NCBI GenBank assembly: GCA_023053575.1 | Contig: JAKZAP010000001.1 | Coordinates: 13,098,849 to 13,162,848, forward strand | Reading direction: 5' to 3' | DNA from: Branchinecta lynchi | Lineage: Eukaryota > Arthropoda > Branchiopoda > Anostraca > Branchinectidae | DNA: 64,000 bases | Notes under the pieces: model-generated | What the model was told of the DNA's origin: nothing | What the model saw: the letters and a program-made list of their open reading frames with translations, nothing else | Databases searched by the model: none | Made by a program: the position numbers and the translations under genes | Shown: positions 55,255 to 64,000 of the stretch, piece after piece | How the letters are laid out: each line of letters opens with the position of its first letter | How positions within the stretch are numbered: the stretch's first letter is position 1

Positions 55255-55690
55255 AAAATGTTGCCGAGAATACTCGAAATGTCGCCGAGAATCCATGAAA
55301 TGTAGCCGAGAATGCTGTTTTTGTCGCCGAGATTTTTTGTGTGTATCCGAGACTGCAATGTTTGTTGCCGAGAATGACAACTTTGTAGCCGAGATTTTCA
55401 CTGAAAAACGTGTCGCCGAGAAATACGGATATGCATTCGAAACCAAAAATCTAGTTCCCGAGATGGAACAAAGTGTCGCCGAGATTGCTAGAAATGTCGC
55501 CGAGATTGCTAGAAATGTCGCCGAGATTTCGCGTAATGTCGCCGAGAATTCATGAAATGTCGCCGAGATTTCTTTGAAAATAACATACAAGTGAAAAAAG
55601 TGTCGCCGAGACTTGGAAAAAAAAAAATACAGCTTAGAACGAAAAATCTGATTTTTGAGATCGGAACAAATGTAGCCGACTTGGTGGTTG
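55255..55690. repeat. 21-bp minisatellite, TGTCGCCGAGA core
   Basis: Fifteen or so units; GCCGAGA starts at 55,263, 55,284, 55,305, 55,326, 55,346, 55,367, 55,388, 55,415, (55,457), 55,478, 55,499, 55,520, 55,541, 55,562 and 55,605, mostly exactly 21 bp apart. On the plus strand this reads as seven-residue units (NVAEIAR); the frame shifts once near 55,346 and an in-frame TGA interrupts. Confidence 0.9.
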
Positions 55691-56130
55691 GTGAGGTCCT
55701 CCTTATTGTTCTATTTGTAAGTCCGGAACAAGTGTGATTCTTCGTTGCAGTACATACTCACTACCAGTGTAAGTGCTATATTTGCTGTTGCACTCTTGTT
55801 GGTATTAGTCTACTCAATAAACAATGTGAATGTGAACAACAGTTACTCAAAAGTAAGATCCACAGGAAGTTTCAAAGGAAAGGATATGGCTCAGAGGAAG
55901 GGGCGTTGCGAAAGGGGGGGGGGGTGCAACATTCGGTAACTTATTCGGTATAATTGCCAGGATTCGGTAGTTACCACGAACATGAAGAGGTCGAGTGAAG
56001 AACTGGTCGCAGACAAAAGGACTGATCTATGATTTCATCGATATTCCTTACTTTTATTTGTAGCCTAAAAACAAGCTCTTATCAGAAATGTCTCGAAAAT
56101 TCTGCCTGCGGCGCTTTTCATAATATTAAC
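55691..56130. other. spacer before the inverted repeat
   Basis: No gene recognised; an 11-G run near 55,914-55,924. Confidence 0.4.
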
Positions 56131-56872
56131 TATTTTCCGGGAAGGTGCGTCATTTAGCTAGGTTTTAAACCAGTTTTAGGGATCGCGATTTTTCGAAACC
56201 CTAAAAGCTAAAACCTGCATGGAAATAGCTGAACTTGGCAGGAAAAAACGAACTTAAAAAATCTCGCCTGCGGCGCTCACTTTATGTGATCATGGCTAGT
56301 AATGACTAGTCATACAGTAGCTGCTGCTGCCGGGATGTCGCTCTATCTGGTTTCTGGAAATTCTTAGGATCCTGGTGTTTTGGCTCTGCACCCAACTACA
56401 AAAATTCACTTGCGAAGCCCCTGCTCACAGGTGCTAAGAAAGCTAGAGTAAGTATAGTCGTTGAAAGAAACATATAACTGAAACGCATTTATTTTACGGA
56501 TATATCATCAAAAAATGTGTTACCACCTTAAAATTTTTGAAATAATGACTTTAGCACAAAAACCTGGTTCTGGGGAGCTTGACTTTGACATGGACGACTG
56601 ATTTTCTCTTCCATTTAAGTCATCCACCAATAGCCTTGTATACTGGTTAGGGCTAAGGTTCAAGCATAGCAAGTATGATAGTTTGGTTCTTGCAATAGCC
56701 TTGTCACATGGTTATGGTTAAGGTTCAAGTCTCCAAACATCGTTTGTATGGTAGTTTTGGTTCATCTTAAAGGAAATGTCAGGTAAGCAGCACTTCATAG
56801 CATCTCCATGACTGGAAGTGCAAGCCCATCTCAGAACCATGCTTGTTCATGGTTTCACATTCAAATCCAAGA

Positions 56873-57133
56873 TCAGAGCTTCTGAGAACTTAACACGTCA
56901 GCAGGGCCAGGAATTGGCCCAAGCTCACTACTTCCGAACTGTAGTTTCAATGACTTATTAGGACTGTGATTGTTCAACTCAACTTCAGAGACAAGAAGTG
57001 GTTTATCTGATAGGTGGAAATAAACAGGAAATTTCAGTCCCGTGATGCAGCTTTTCCACCTCGAAATTCCGGCTTCCTCACTACTACAGATCCCCAGAAG
57101 CTGAGGAATATATCCTTTGCATACACACTCCAT
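56873..57133 (-). CDS. unknown small ORF B, left-arm copy
   Basis: 86 codons starting MECVCKGYIPQLLGICSSEE and ending DVLSSQKL. It differs from the right-arm copy at few positions, including one whole-codon indel (PVYFHLS against PVIHLS). It shares the frame with the upstream 72-codon ORF, separated by TGA TAG and 13 codons, so the two may be parts of one interrupted protein. Neither a signal peptide nor a known domain is evident. Confidence 0.4.
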   Translation of the reverse strand: MECVCKGYIPQLLGICSSEEAGISRWKSCITGLKFPVYFHLSDKPLLVSEVELNNHSPNKSLKLQFGSSELGPIPGPADVLSSQKL

Positions 57134-57175
57134 GTACTGATTGTCAATTAATATACTTTTTCCAAACTTTGGCTA

Positions 57176-57394
57176 TCACCCCTTGACTTCATATTTCAGG
57201 AAGTGCTCAATACTGTTCAAAACAGGAGCTTGAGTACTAGTCAGCTGCTCCTGTTGGCTTTGGGCACGAATGATCACTGCATGGGCTTTGCCCATTCCTT
57301 CTTGAGGACCTTTAATAGCCGATTTCCCACACTGACTTCCATTACCGACAACCGCATCTAACACTTCGGAATCCATCTTCGAATTTCCGATCAT
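57176..57394 (-). CDS. unknown small ORF A, left-arm copy
   Basis: 72 codons, starts MIGNSKMDSEVLDAVV, contains NGSQCGKSAIKGPQEG and ends HFLKYEVKG. Only four residues differ from the right-arm copy. The glycine-rich GSQCGKSAIKG only superficially recalls a P-loop and the spacing is wrong. No family recognised. Confidence 0.4.
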   Translation of the reverse strand: MIGNSKMDSEVLDAVVGNGSQCGKSAIKGPQEGMGKAHAVIIRAQSQQEQLTSTQAPVLNSIEHFLKYEVKG

Positions 57395-57531
57395 AATGGC
57401 CTAGGCAGTTATGTTTCTTGATCAATGACTGTGCCCTGGAAAGGAGATCAAGTTGGGCACACATAGCACTCATCAGAAGAAACAATGGTATTCTCAAGTG
57501 TTAGGTTAATTGTGAATGGATTTGTGGTAAA

Positions 57532-57745
57532 ACAATTAAAGATTCTTCCTTAAATATCTGATTTTATGAATTTCTTCTCTGAAAATCAGATATTTAAGGA
57601 AGAATCTTTAATTCTTTTTCCACAAACTCATTTGCCAGCTTGAGAGGCTTGAGCCTGAAAAGGACCCTTGCCAAGAAGGGCTGAAGTATCGCTCTTATGA
57701 AAATGTAGCTGACTTATCGGTTTGCACCGTACAACATGATTCGCA
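57532..57745. mobile_element. foldback element nested in left arm
   Basis: Palindrome 'aaagattcttccttaaatatctgattt' / 'aaatcagatatttaaggaagaatcttt' around a 20-nt loop, followed by the hammerhead-like end (GAGC, CTGAAAA, hairpin, GAAG, GTATC, GCTC at 57,651-57,694) and 'gtttgcaccgt'. Same family as 17.0-17.5 kb. The core bases here are mutated, so this copy is unlikely to cleave. Confidence 0.7.
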
Positions 57746-58345
57746 GTCAGCATGGGCTGGAGGACTATCTCCAACCTTCTTTATACTCTTGATGACTATC
57801 TCTCTATGCCGATTCAGAATCTCTGGGTACCTGGGGAAGAAATGAAGAAATGGTGCCAAAGCTGCGCTGACTCAGGATTTGAGTCGTTGAGTTTGAGACG
57901 TTACAGACACGTTTACTCCTTCTTCCTGAGAATCACTGGCGTCTTCTGAACATAGTCATATAGAGTATTATCCCACAACTAAAAGTTCTCCTGCTTTGGA
58001 AAGTGAACTGTTTGCTAATTCAGTCTCAGGCAAGGAGTTTTTAGCAAACTCTTTGCTTCAAAGACAATCTAGATCTGTCATGGAAGAAAAGCAAAAAACG
58101 GCTCCATAGCGTGGTGCCAGAGAGCCAATGTCTGCAGATACTTTCATACAATTCTCAGAAAAAGAGCCATTGACAGTCAAAGGTATATCAGTCAATTCTG
58201 ACTCAAACTATACTAAAACATGAGCTACTTGAACCACTGAAAGAATTTTAGAGAGGCTGCAATGGCCTTGAACTTCTGACTTTCTTTGGTATATGATGTC
58301 CTCATTAGGGAAACGTAAATACCTCACTAATCTAGCAAATCAAGT

Positions 58346-60030
58346 TGACACTGAAGGAAGGCCCATGAATAATACAGCACTGCACCCATGTAGACACTCG
58401 CACTTCCTGAATCCTGTACCGCCTACTTCTTAGTGTTTTTCTAGATTATTTTGTCTGAATGATCTTATGAGTCCAGGCAGAGGTCTCGTTTCATGGAAAT
58501 CTAGAGGGACAAAAGTCACTGTACAGGACTGAGACGCAGGGGCCCTTCCAAGGGTTTCGGCATGTTGAACAAGACCAAAGGTTTCGATGGGATCCCAAAA
58601 ATTCAATATCTGATCCAGACAACTGCGTCTTGTCTTAGCCAATCTCCTTGAACATTTTTACAATTAAAATTCAGAAACAGATTAAGGCCAAATAGCTACT
58701 CATCTGAGAAAACCAAGTTCAGATATGGATTCAGCATGTGTGTTTACCCCTATAAGTGTGTTTACCCCTGTTTTGACGAAAACTTCCTGCCACTTCTGCC
58801 AATTGCCTGGTTTCGGCCGAACTCCAGAACTACTTGTCCGGCGAAAAAAGAAAGCTCAAAAAACGAACTCAGGGTATCTTCTTTCCCCAATAATGAACAT
58901 CTAATCAACTTCAAATACAAATTTAACTTAAAAAAAATTTCCTACTCCAGCCGGATTCCGGTCGAACTAAATTTCCGGGTAAAAGATGATTGTCAAACAC
59001 GGGTTCAGCATCTCTTCTTACCGTTGAATCGGTTATCTAATCAACTAGAAATAAAACTTAAGCTTCTAACAATTTTCCGGTTTTGGCCAGATTCGGGGGG
59101 AACTACATGTAAAGGTAGAAAAATGTTTCACATAAGTGTTCAGCATGTCTTCTTGCCCTACATCGAACATCTAATCAACTCAAAATAAAACTTTTAATTT
59201 TAACAAACTTTCTGGTTTGGGCCAGATTCCGGGCGAAATACTTGTCCGTAGAGAAAATGGTTTTCACCATCGTCCTCAGCATGTCTTCCTACCCCTAAAT
59301 CGAACATTTAATCAACTTGAAATAAATTTTTTACTTTTATCAAACTTTCCGGTTTTGGCCGGCTTCCGGGCGAACTACTTGTCCGATGACAAAATGGTTT
59401 TCACCGTCGTCTTCAGCAGGTCTTCTTAACCCATAATCGACTATCAAATTATCTGTTTCGAAATATTTTGTTTGCCCCTTAATTTGAACCCCCTCCCCCA
59501 CCCCTAAATGTAGGGCTACAAAGCCCATCTACGAACTTGACTGGTCCGACGACCCAACGAATCCAAACACCAAGTTTCATTAAAATATCTCATTCCCTTC
59601 GAGATTTATTGTGCTTACAGATGGACAGACGGACGGACAGACAGACGGACAACTTTTGCGTTGTCATAGGTATCCCTCCACTTACGTTTTGGGATCCCAA
59701 AAAGTATCTCAACTATAAGACTGGCAGATATTTTGCTAACCTGGAGGATTATACTGGTTAGAAACAATAGACAAGAAACAACAGGGCCAAACAAATGCAC
59801 AAAACTGTGTGAATTGCAAGAAAAGTAACAACAATTCTTACAAGTTTAAGGCAAAGGTTTATAGGTCATCCATAATAATAGGAATTTGCTACGAGTGAAG
59901 CCCCCACAGTAGTTTGTTATAACTGTTGACAATTAACAGCTTGAAAATTTTTGCCTGCTGCAAATTCAGGCTAAATTTTCTGAATGTTAGTCTGTTTTGC
60001 CTGGGGTGCTCCAGAACCCCACGAAAGCCA
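58346..60030. other. left-arm-specific 1.69-kb segment
   Basis: Absent from the right arm, where 'cctcactaatcaagt' (inverse) joins directly to 'gggctgatcccccc'. It holds the reversed GGGATCCC element plus flanks of 0.2 and 0.3 kb. The short AGT at both junctions would fit a deletion from the right arm as well as an insertion in the left. Confidence 0.8.
58568..59705 (-). mobile_element. GGGATCCC-ended dispersed repeat, copy 7 (reversed)
   Basis: Full-length reversed member: AACAAGACCAAAGGTTTCGA then TGGGATCCC at the left, about six internal units, 'gacggacggacagacagacg' and TACGTTTTGGGATCCCAAAA at the right. Confidence 0.85.
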
Positions 60031-60161
60031 GTGAGCTGATTCCCCCCCCCCCCCCAAATGATGCCTCTGATTCTAGGATTCTGAATCTCTGATTCAAGCA
60101 ACTCTTGGCCTGAGTATAACAATCCTCTGAGCCTAATCTCTCAGCCTCATAAGCTTTGCTG

Positions 60162-60337
60162 TAGCAGGCACACTGAAAAACAACAACATAGGTTCAGACA
60201 GTAATTGGACAGACCATAGGTTACCTATCCTGCATTGTAAATGACACCATAGCAGGCACACTGAAAAACAACAACATAGGTTCAGACAGTGGTTGAAGAG
60301 AACATAGGTTACCTACCCTGCATTGCAAATGACATCT
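60162..60337. repeat. 88-bp tandem duplication in left arm only
   Basis: 'tagcaggcacactgaaaaac' ... 'ctgcattgtaaatgaca' is present twice (60,162 and 60,250). The right arm has it once. Confidence 0.9.
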
Positions 60338-60886
60338 CGTTTTATCCATGAAATTCAATCCAAGCCTTTGGAAGACCCTGTGACCCCTCAGTGTGCACAC
60401 CTTTCGTGAATTTTGAATCCTGGCTATACAATACCTGAAACCTGGAGGTACTGAAATCCCTAATGATGTAAGAACAAAGGCTAGCAAAATTCAAGAGAAA
60501 TCTCAAAAGAAGCCAGAAAAAAATTAATGACATTTTCTTTCTTTATCTCTTCTTAATCTTGCCACTAAAAGCATAATCTTCAATATAAAAGAATATTTTT
60601 CTTTTTATTTTCGGTGGTCTAATTATATTGTAAATAGGATGAACACAATCACAAGTCCCAGCAGACGATTCCAATATAATTTTCGCTTGTCTTTTGAAAA
60701 AAACTTTAAAGTTCATGTTTTGGTAGTGGGACTGGTGGGGTCCGGGTGCACTGGGTCCACCCTGGGGTCTACCCGAAAATCCTTCTCCCCCCTGGCAACA
60801 AAAATCCGTCCGCCCTCCCTGAATGCAAATATATAGGAAACTAAAGATATTCTGACAGCGAGTTAATGTAAGCTCTATACAGACAC

Positions 60887-61035
60887 ACGAGTTAATGTAA
60901 ATACGTGATGGTCGCCTTCCCTATCTATGAAATACTTTTCATAGAAATAAATTGGGGGGAGGGTTTGGTCAGGGTAGTTCGGTACCCGAGGTCTTTTCGT
61001 ACCGCCGGGGGGGGGGGGGGGGTCGCTGGGGCGAC
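60887..61035. other. loop of the giant inverted repeat
   Basis: About 150 bp that does not pair with itself. Contains an 18-G run (61,005-61,022), a GAAATACTTTTCATAGAAAT mini-palindrome and GGTACCCGAGG. It has no ORF of note. Confidence 0.85.
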
Positions 61036-62391
61036 TGTCTGTATAGAGTTTACATTAATTCGCTGTCAGAATATATTTAGTTTCCTATATATTTGCATTC
61101 AGGGAAGGCGGACGGATTTTTGTTGCCAGGGGGGAGGAGGATTTTCGGGTAGACACCTGGGCGGACCCGGACCCCACCAGTCCCACTACCCAATTTAAAT
61201 ATGAACTTTAAAGTTTTTTTCAAAAGACAAGGGAAATTTATATTGGAATCGTCTGCTGGGACTTGTGATTGTGTTCATTGACAATATAATTAGACCACCG
61301 AAAATGAAAAGATAAATAATCTTTTACATTGAAGATTACGCTTTTAGTGCCAAGAATAAAAAGAGATAAAGAAAGAAAATGTCATTAATTTTTTTCTGAC
61401 TTCTTTTGAGATTTCTCCTGGATTTCTCTTGAATTTTACTAGCCTTTGTTCTAACATCGTTAGGGATTTCAGTACCTCCAGGTTTCAGGTATTGCCATGA
61501 TTCAAAATCCACAAAAGGTGTGCACTCTGAGGGGTCTCAGAGTCTTCCAAAGGCTTGAATTGAATTTCATGGATAAAACGAGATGTCATTTACAATGCAG
61601 GGTAGGTAACCTATGTTCTCTTGATCCCCTACTGTCCGAACCTATGTTGTTGTTTTTCAGTGTGCCTGCTACAAAGTTTATGAGGCTGAGAGATTACGCT
61701 CAGGGGATTGTTAGACTCAGGTTAGACTGAGGCCCAGAGTTGCTTGAATCAGAGATTCAGAATCCTAGAATCAGAGGCATCATTTGGGGGGGGGGATCAG
61801 CCCACTTGATTAGTGAGGTATTTACGTTTCCCGAAGGAGGACACCATATACCAGAGGAAAGTCAGAAGTTCGAGGCCATTTAAAGTTCTTTCAGTGGTTC
61901 AAGTAGCTCATGTTTTAGTATAGTCTCAGTCGGGATTGACTGAAATAGCTTTGACTGTCAATGGCTCTTTTTCTGAGAATTGTATGTAAGTATCTGCAGA
62001 CATTGGCTCTCTGGCACCAGGCTATGGAGCCGTTTTTGCTTTTCTTCCATGACAGATCTAGATTGTCTTTGAAGCAAAAAGTTTGCTAAAAACTCCTTGC
62101 CTGAGACTGAATTAGCAGACAGTTCACTTTCCAAAGCAGGAGAACTTTCAGTTGTGGGATAATACTCTATATGACTAAGTCCAGAAGACGCCAGTGATTC
62201 TCAGGAAGAAGGAGTAAACGTGTCCGTAACGACTCGAACTCAACAACTGAAATCCTGAGTCAGCTCAGGTTTGGCAGCATTTCTTCATTTCTTCTGCAGG
62301 TACCTGGAGATTCTGAATCAGCATGGAGAGCATCAAGAGTATAAAGAAGGTTGGAGATAGTCCTCCAGCCCAAACTGACTGCGAATCATCT

Positions 62392-62605
62392 TGTACGGTG
62401 CAAACCGATAAGTCAGCTACAGTTTCATAAGAGCGATACGGCCCTTCTTTGCAAGGGTCTTTTTCAGGCTCAAGCCTGTCAAGCTGGCAAATGAATTTGT
62501 GGAACAAGAATAAAAGATTCTTCCTTAAATATCTGATTTTCAGAGAAGAAATTCACAAAATCAGATATTTAAGGAAGAATCTTTAATTGTTTTACCACAA
62601 ATTCA
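62392..62605. mobile_element. foldback element nested in right arm
   Basis: Counterpart of 57,532-57,745. Here the hammerhead-like core is further eroded (the GAAA segment is lost next to stem II), but the stem I GAGC/GCTC pairing is kept. Confidence 0.65.
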
Positions 62606-62727
62606 TTCACAATTAACCTAACACTTGAGAATACCATTGTTTCTTCTGATGAGTGCTATGTGTGCCCAACTTGATCTCCTTTTCAGGGCACAGTCATTGA
62701 TCAAGAAACATAACTGCCTCGGCCATT

Positions 62728-62946
62728 ATGATCGGAAATTCGAAGATGGATTCCGAAGTGTTAGATGCAGTTGTCGATAATGGAAGTCAGTGTGGGAAAT
62801 CGGCTATTAAAGGTCCGCAAGAAGGAATAGGCAAAGCCTATACAGTTATCATTCGTGCCCAAAGCCAACAGGAGCAGCTGACTAGTACTCAAGCTCCTGT
62901 TTTGAACAGTATTGAGCACTTCCTGAAATATGAAGTCAAGGGGTGA
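62728..62946 (+). CDS. unknown small ORF A, right-arm copy
   Basis: 72 codons, nearly identical to the left-arm copy (about four residue changes). Upstream the frame is open only to 62,701. A CTCCTTTTCAG acceptor-like site lies at about 62,676-62,686, so it could be an exon. Function unknown. Confidence 0.4.
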   Translation: MIGNSKMDSEVLDAVVDNGSQCGKSAIKGPQEGIGKAYTVIIRAQSQQEQLTSTQAPVLNSIEHFLKYEVKG

Positions 62947-62988
62947 TAGCCAAAATTTGGAAAAAGTATATTAATTGACAATCAGTAC

Positions 62989-63246
62989 ATGGAGCGTGTA
63001 TGCAAAGGATATATTCCTCAGCTTCTGGGGATCTGTAGTAGTGAGGAAGCCGGAATTTCGAGGTGGAAAAGCTGCATCACCGGACTGAAATTTCCTGTTA
63101 TCCACCTATCAGATAAACCACTTCTTGTCTCTGAAGTTGAGCTGAACAATCACAGTCCTAATAAGTCATTGAAACTACAGTTCGGAAGTAGTGAGCTTGA
63201 GCCAATTCCTGGCCCTGCTGACGTGTTAAGTTCTCAGAAGCTCTGA
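62989..63246 (+). CDS. unknown small ORF B, right-arm copy
   Basis: 85 codons starting MERVCKGYIPQLLGICSSEE. In frame with ORF A across TGA TAG and 13 further codons (from 62,944). One codon shorter than the left-arm copy. The sequence is hydrophilic with a Pro/Gly-containing C-terminus (EPIPGPADVLSS). Function unknown. Confidence 0.4.
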   Translation: MERVCKGYIPQLLGICSSEEAGISRWKSCITGLKFPVIHLSDKPLLVSEVELNNHSPNKSLKLQFGSSELEPIPGPADVLSSQKL

Positions 63247-64000
63247 TCTTGTATTTGAATGTGAAACCATGAACAAGCATGGTTCTGAGATGGGCTTGCA
63301 CTTCCGGTCATGGAAATGCTATGAAGTGCTGCTTACCTGACATTTCCTTTTAAGATGAACCAAAACTACTATACAAACGATGTTTGGAGACTAGAACCTT
63401 AACCATAACCATGTGACAAGGCTATTGCAAGAGCCAAACTATCATACTTGCTATGCTTGAACCTTAGCCCTAACCAGTATACAAGGCTATTGGTGGATGA
63501 CTTAAACGGAAGAGAAAATCAGTCGTCCATGTCAAAGTCAAGCTCCCCAGAACCAGGTTTTTGTGCTAAAGTCATTATTTCAAAAATTTTAAGGTGGTAA
63601 CACATTTTTTTATGATATATCCGTAAAATAAATGCGTTTCAGTTATTTCTTTCTTTCAACGACTATACTTACTCTAGCTTTCTTAGCACCTGTGAGCAGG
63701 GGCGTCGCAAGTGAATTTTTGTAGTTGAGTGAAGAGCCAAAACACCAGGATCCTAAGAATTTCCAGAAACCAGAAACCGGATAGAGCGACATCCCGACAG
63801 AAGCAGCTACTGTATGACTAGTCATTACTAGCCATGATCACATAAAGTGAGCGCCGCAGGCGAGATTTTTCAAGTTGGGTTTTTTCCTGCCAAATTCAGC
63901 TATTTCCATGCAGGTTCTAGCTTTTAGGGTTTCGAAAAATCGCGATCCCTAAAACTGGTTTAAAACCTAGCTAAATGACGCACCTTTCCGGAAAATAGTT

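Larger units (their letters stand above)
56131..60886. repeat. giant inverted repeat, left arm
   Basis: Reverse complement of 61,036-64,000 with many point differences. Its outer edge cannot be set because the right arm is cut by the window end. Relative to the right arm it holds about 1.69 kb extra (58,346-60,030, containing a GGGATCCC element) and an 88-bp tandem duplication (from 60,162). Inner edge: 'gaaactaaagatattctgac' to 'ctctatacagac'. Confidence 0.95.
61036..64000. repeat. giant inverted repeat, right arm (cut by window end)
   Basis: Reverse complement of the left arm from 'gtctgtatagagtttacatt' to 'cggaaaatagtt'. Point differences and small indels are spread throughout, which argues against a simple read-through artefact. 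Confidence 0.95.

Noticed and set aside
56131..64000. Inverted repeat as a pure sequencing or assembly hairpin artefact
   Set aside because: The arms differ by many substitutions, codon-preserving indels and a 1.69-kb segment; an artefact would give near-identical arms. A false join of two diverged copies is not excluded.

Overview
The window is animal (metazoan invertebrate) nuclear DNA. There is no bacterial-style gene packing. The one clear host gene is split into small exons with GT-AG borders, embedded in kilobases of introns full of decayed transposons, foldback elements, minisatellites and long G/C homopolymers. I cannot name the species. The dispersed repeats suggest a marine invertebrate, but that is impression, not evidence.

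The backbone is a minus-strand gene from at least 52,163 down to a stop codon at 12,714. It encodes a PDZ-GEF (RAPGEF2/RAPGEF6, fly Gef26/dizzy type), a guanine nucleotide exchange factor for Rap GTPases. I could place 18 exons whose phases all agree. Spliced, they give one frame of 1,021 codons: second half of the cyclic-nucleotide-binding-like domain, RasGEF_N, PDZ, Ras-association (RA), catalytic RasGEF/CDC25, then a Ser/Pro-rich tail ending in a class I PDZ ligand (STV). The N-terminal exons were not found and probably lie beyond the window or in the repeat-rich 52-56 kb stretch. One intron (26,396 downward) uses a GC donor.

Layout: 1-12.7 kb lies 3' of the gene and holds MITE-like elements, a GGGATCCC-ended dispersed repeat, a fossil relative of the 56-64 kb repeat, and a broken non-LTR retrotransposon reverse transcriptase (8.74-10.09 kb). 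From 12.7 to 52.2 kb is the PDZ-GEF gene; its introns carry five more loci of the GGGATCCC family, a hAT transposase remnant, two further non-LTR remnants, a tRNA-derived SINE-like unit, several MITEs and a foldback element with a hammerhead-ribozyme-like motif. From 52.2 to 56.1 kb there is repeat-rich DNA including a 21-bp minisatellite that reads as heptads.

From 56.13 kb to the window end is a giant inverted repeat: two arms of about 3 kb or more (the left with about 1.7 kb extra) around a loop of about 150 bp. Each arm carries the same unrecognised small open frames, whose differences between arms look coding-constrained. This is the most unusual structure here. Together with the ribozyme-like foldback nested in its arms, it is the best candidate for an undescribed mobile system.
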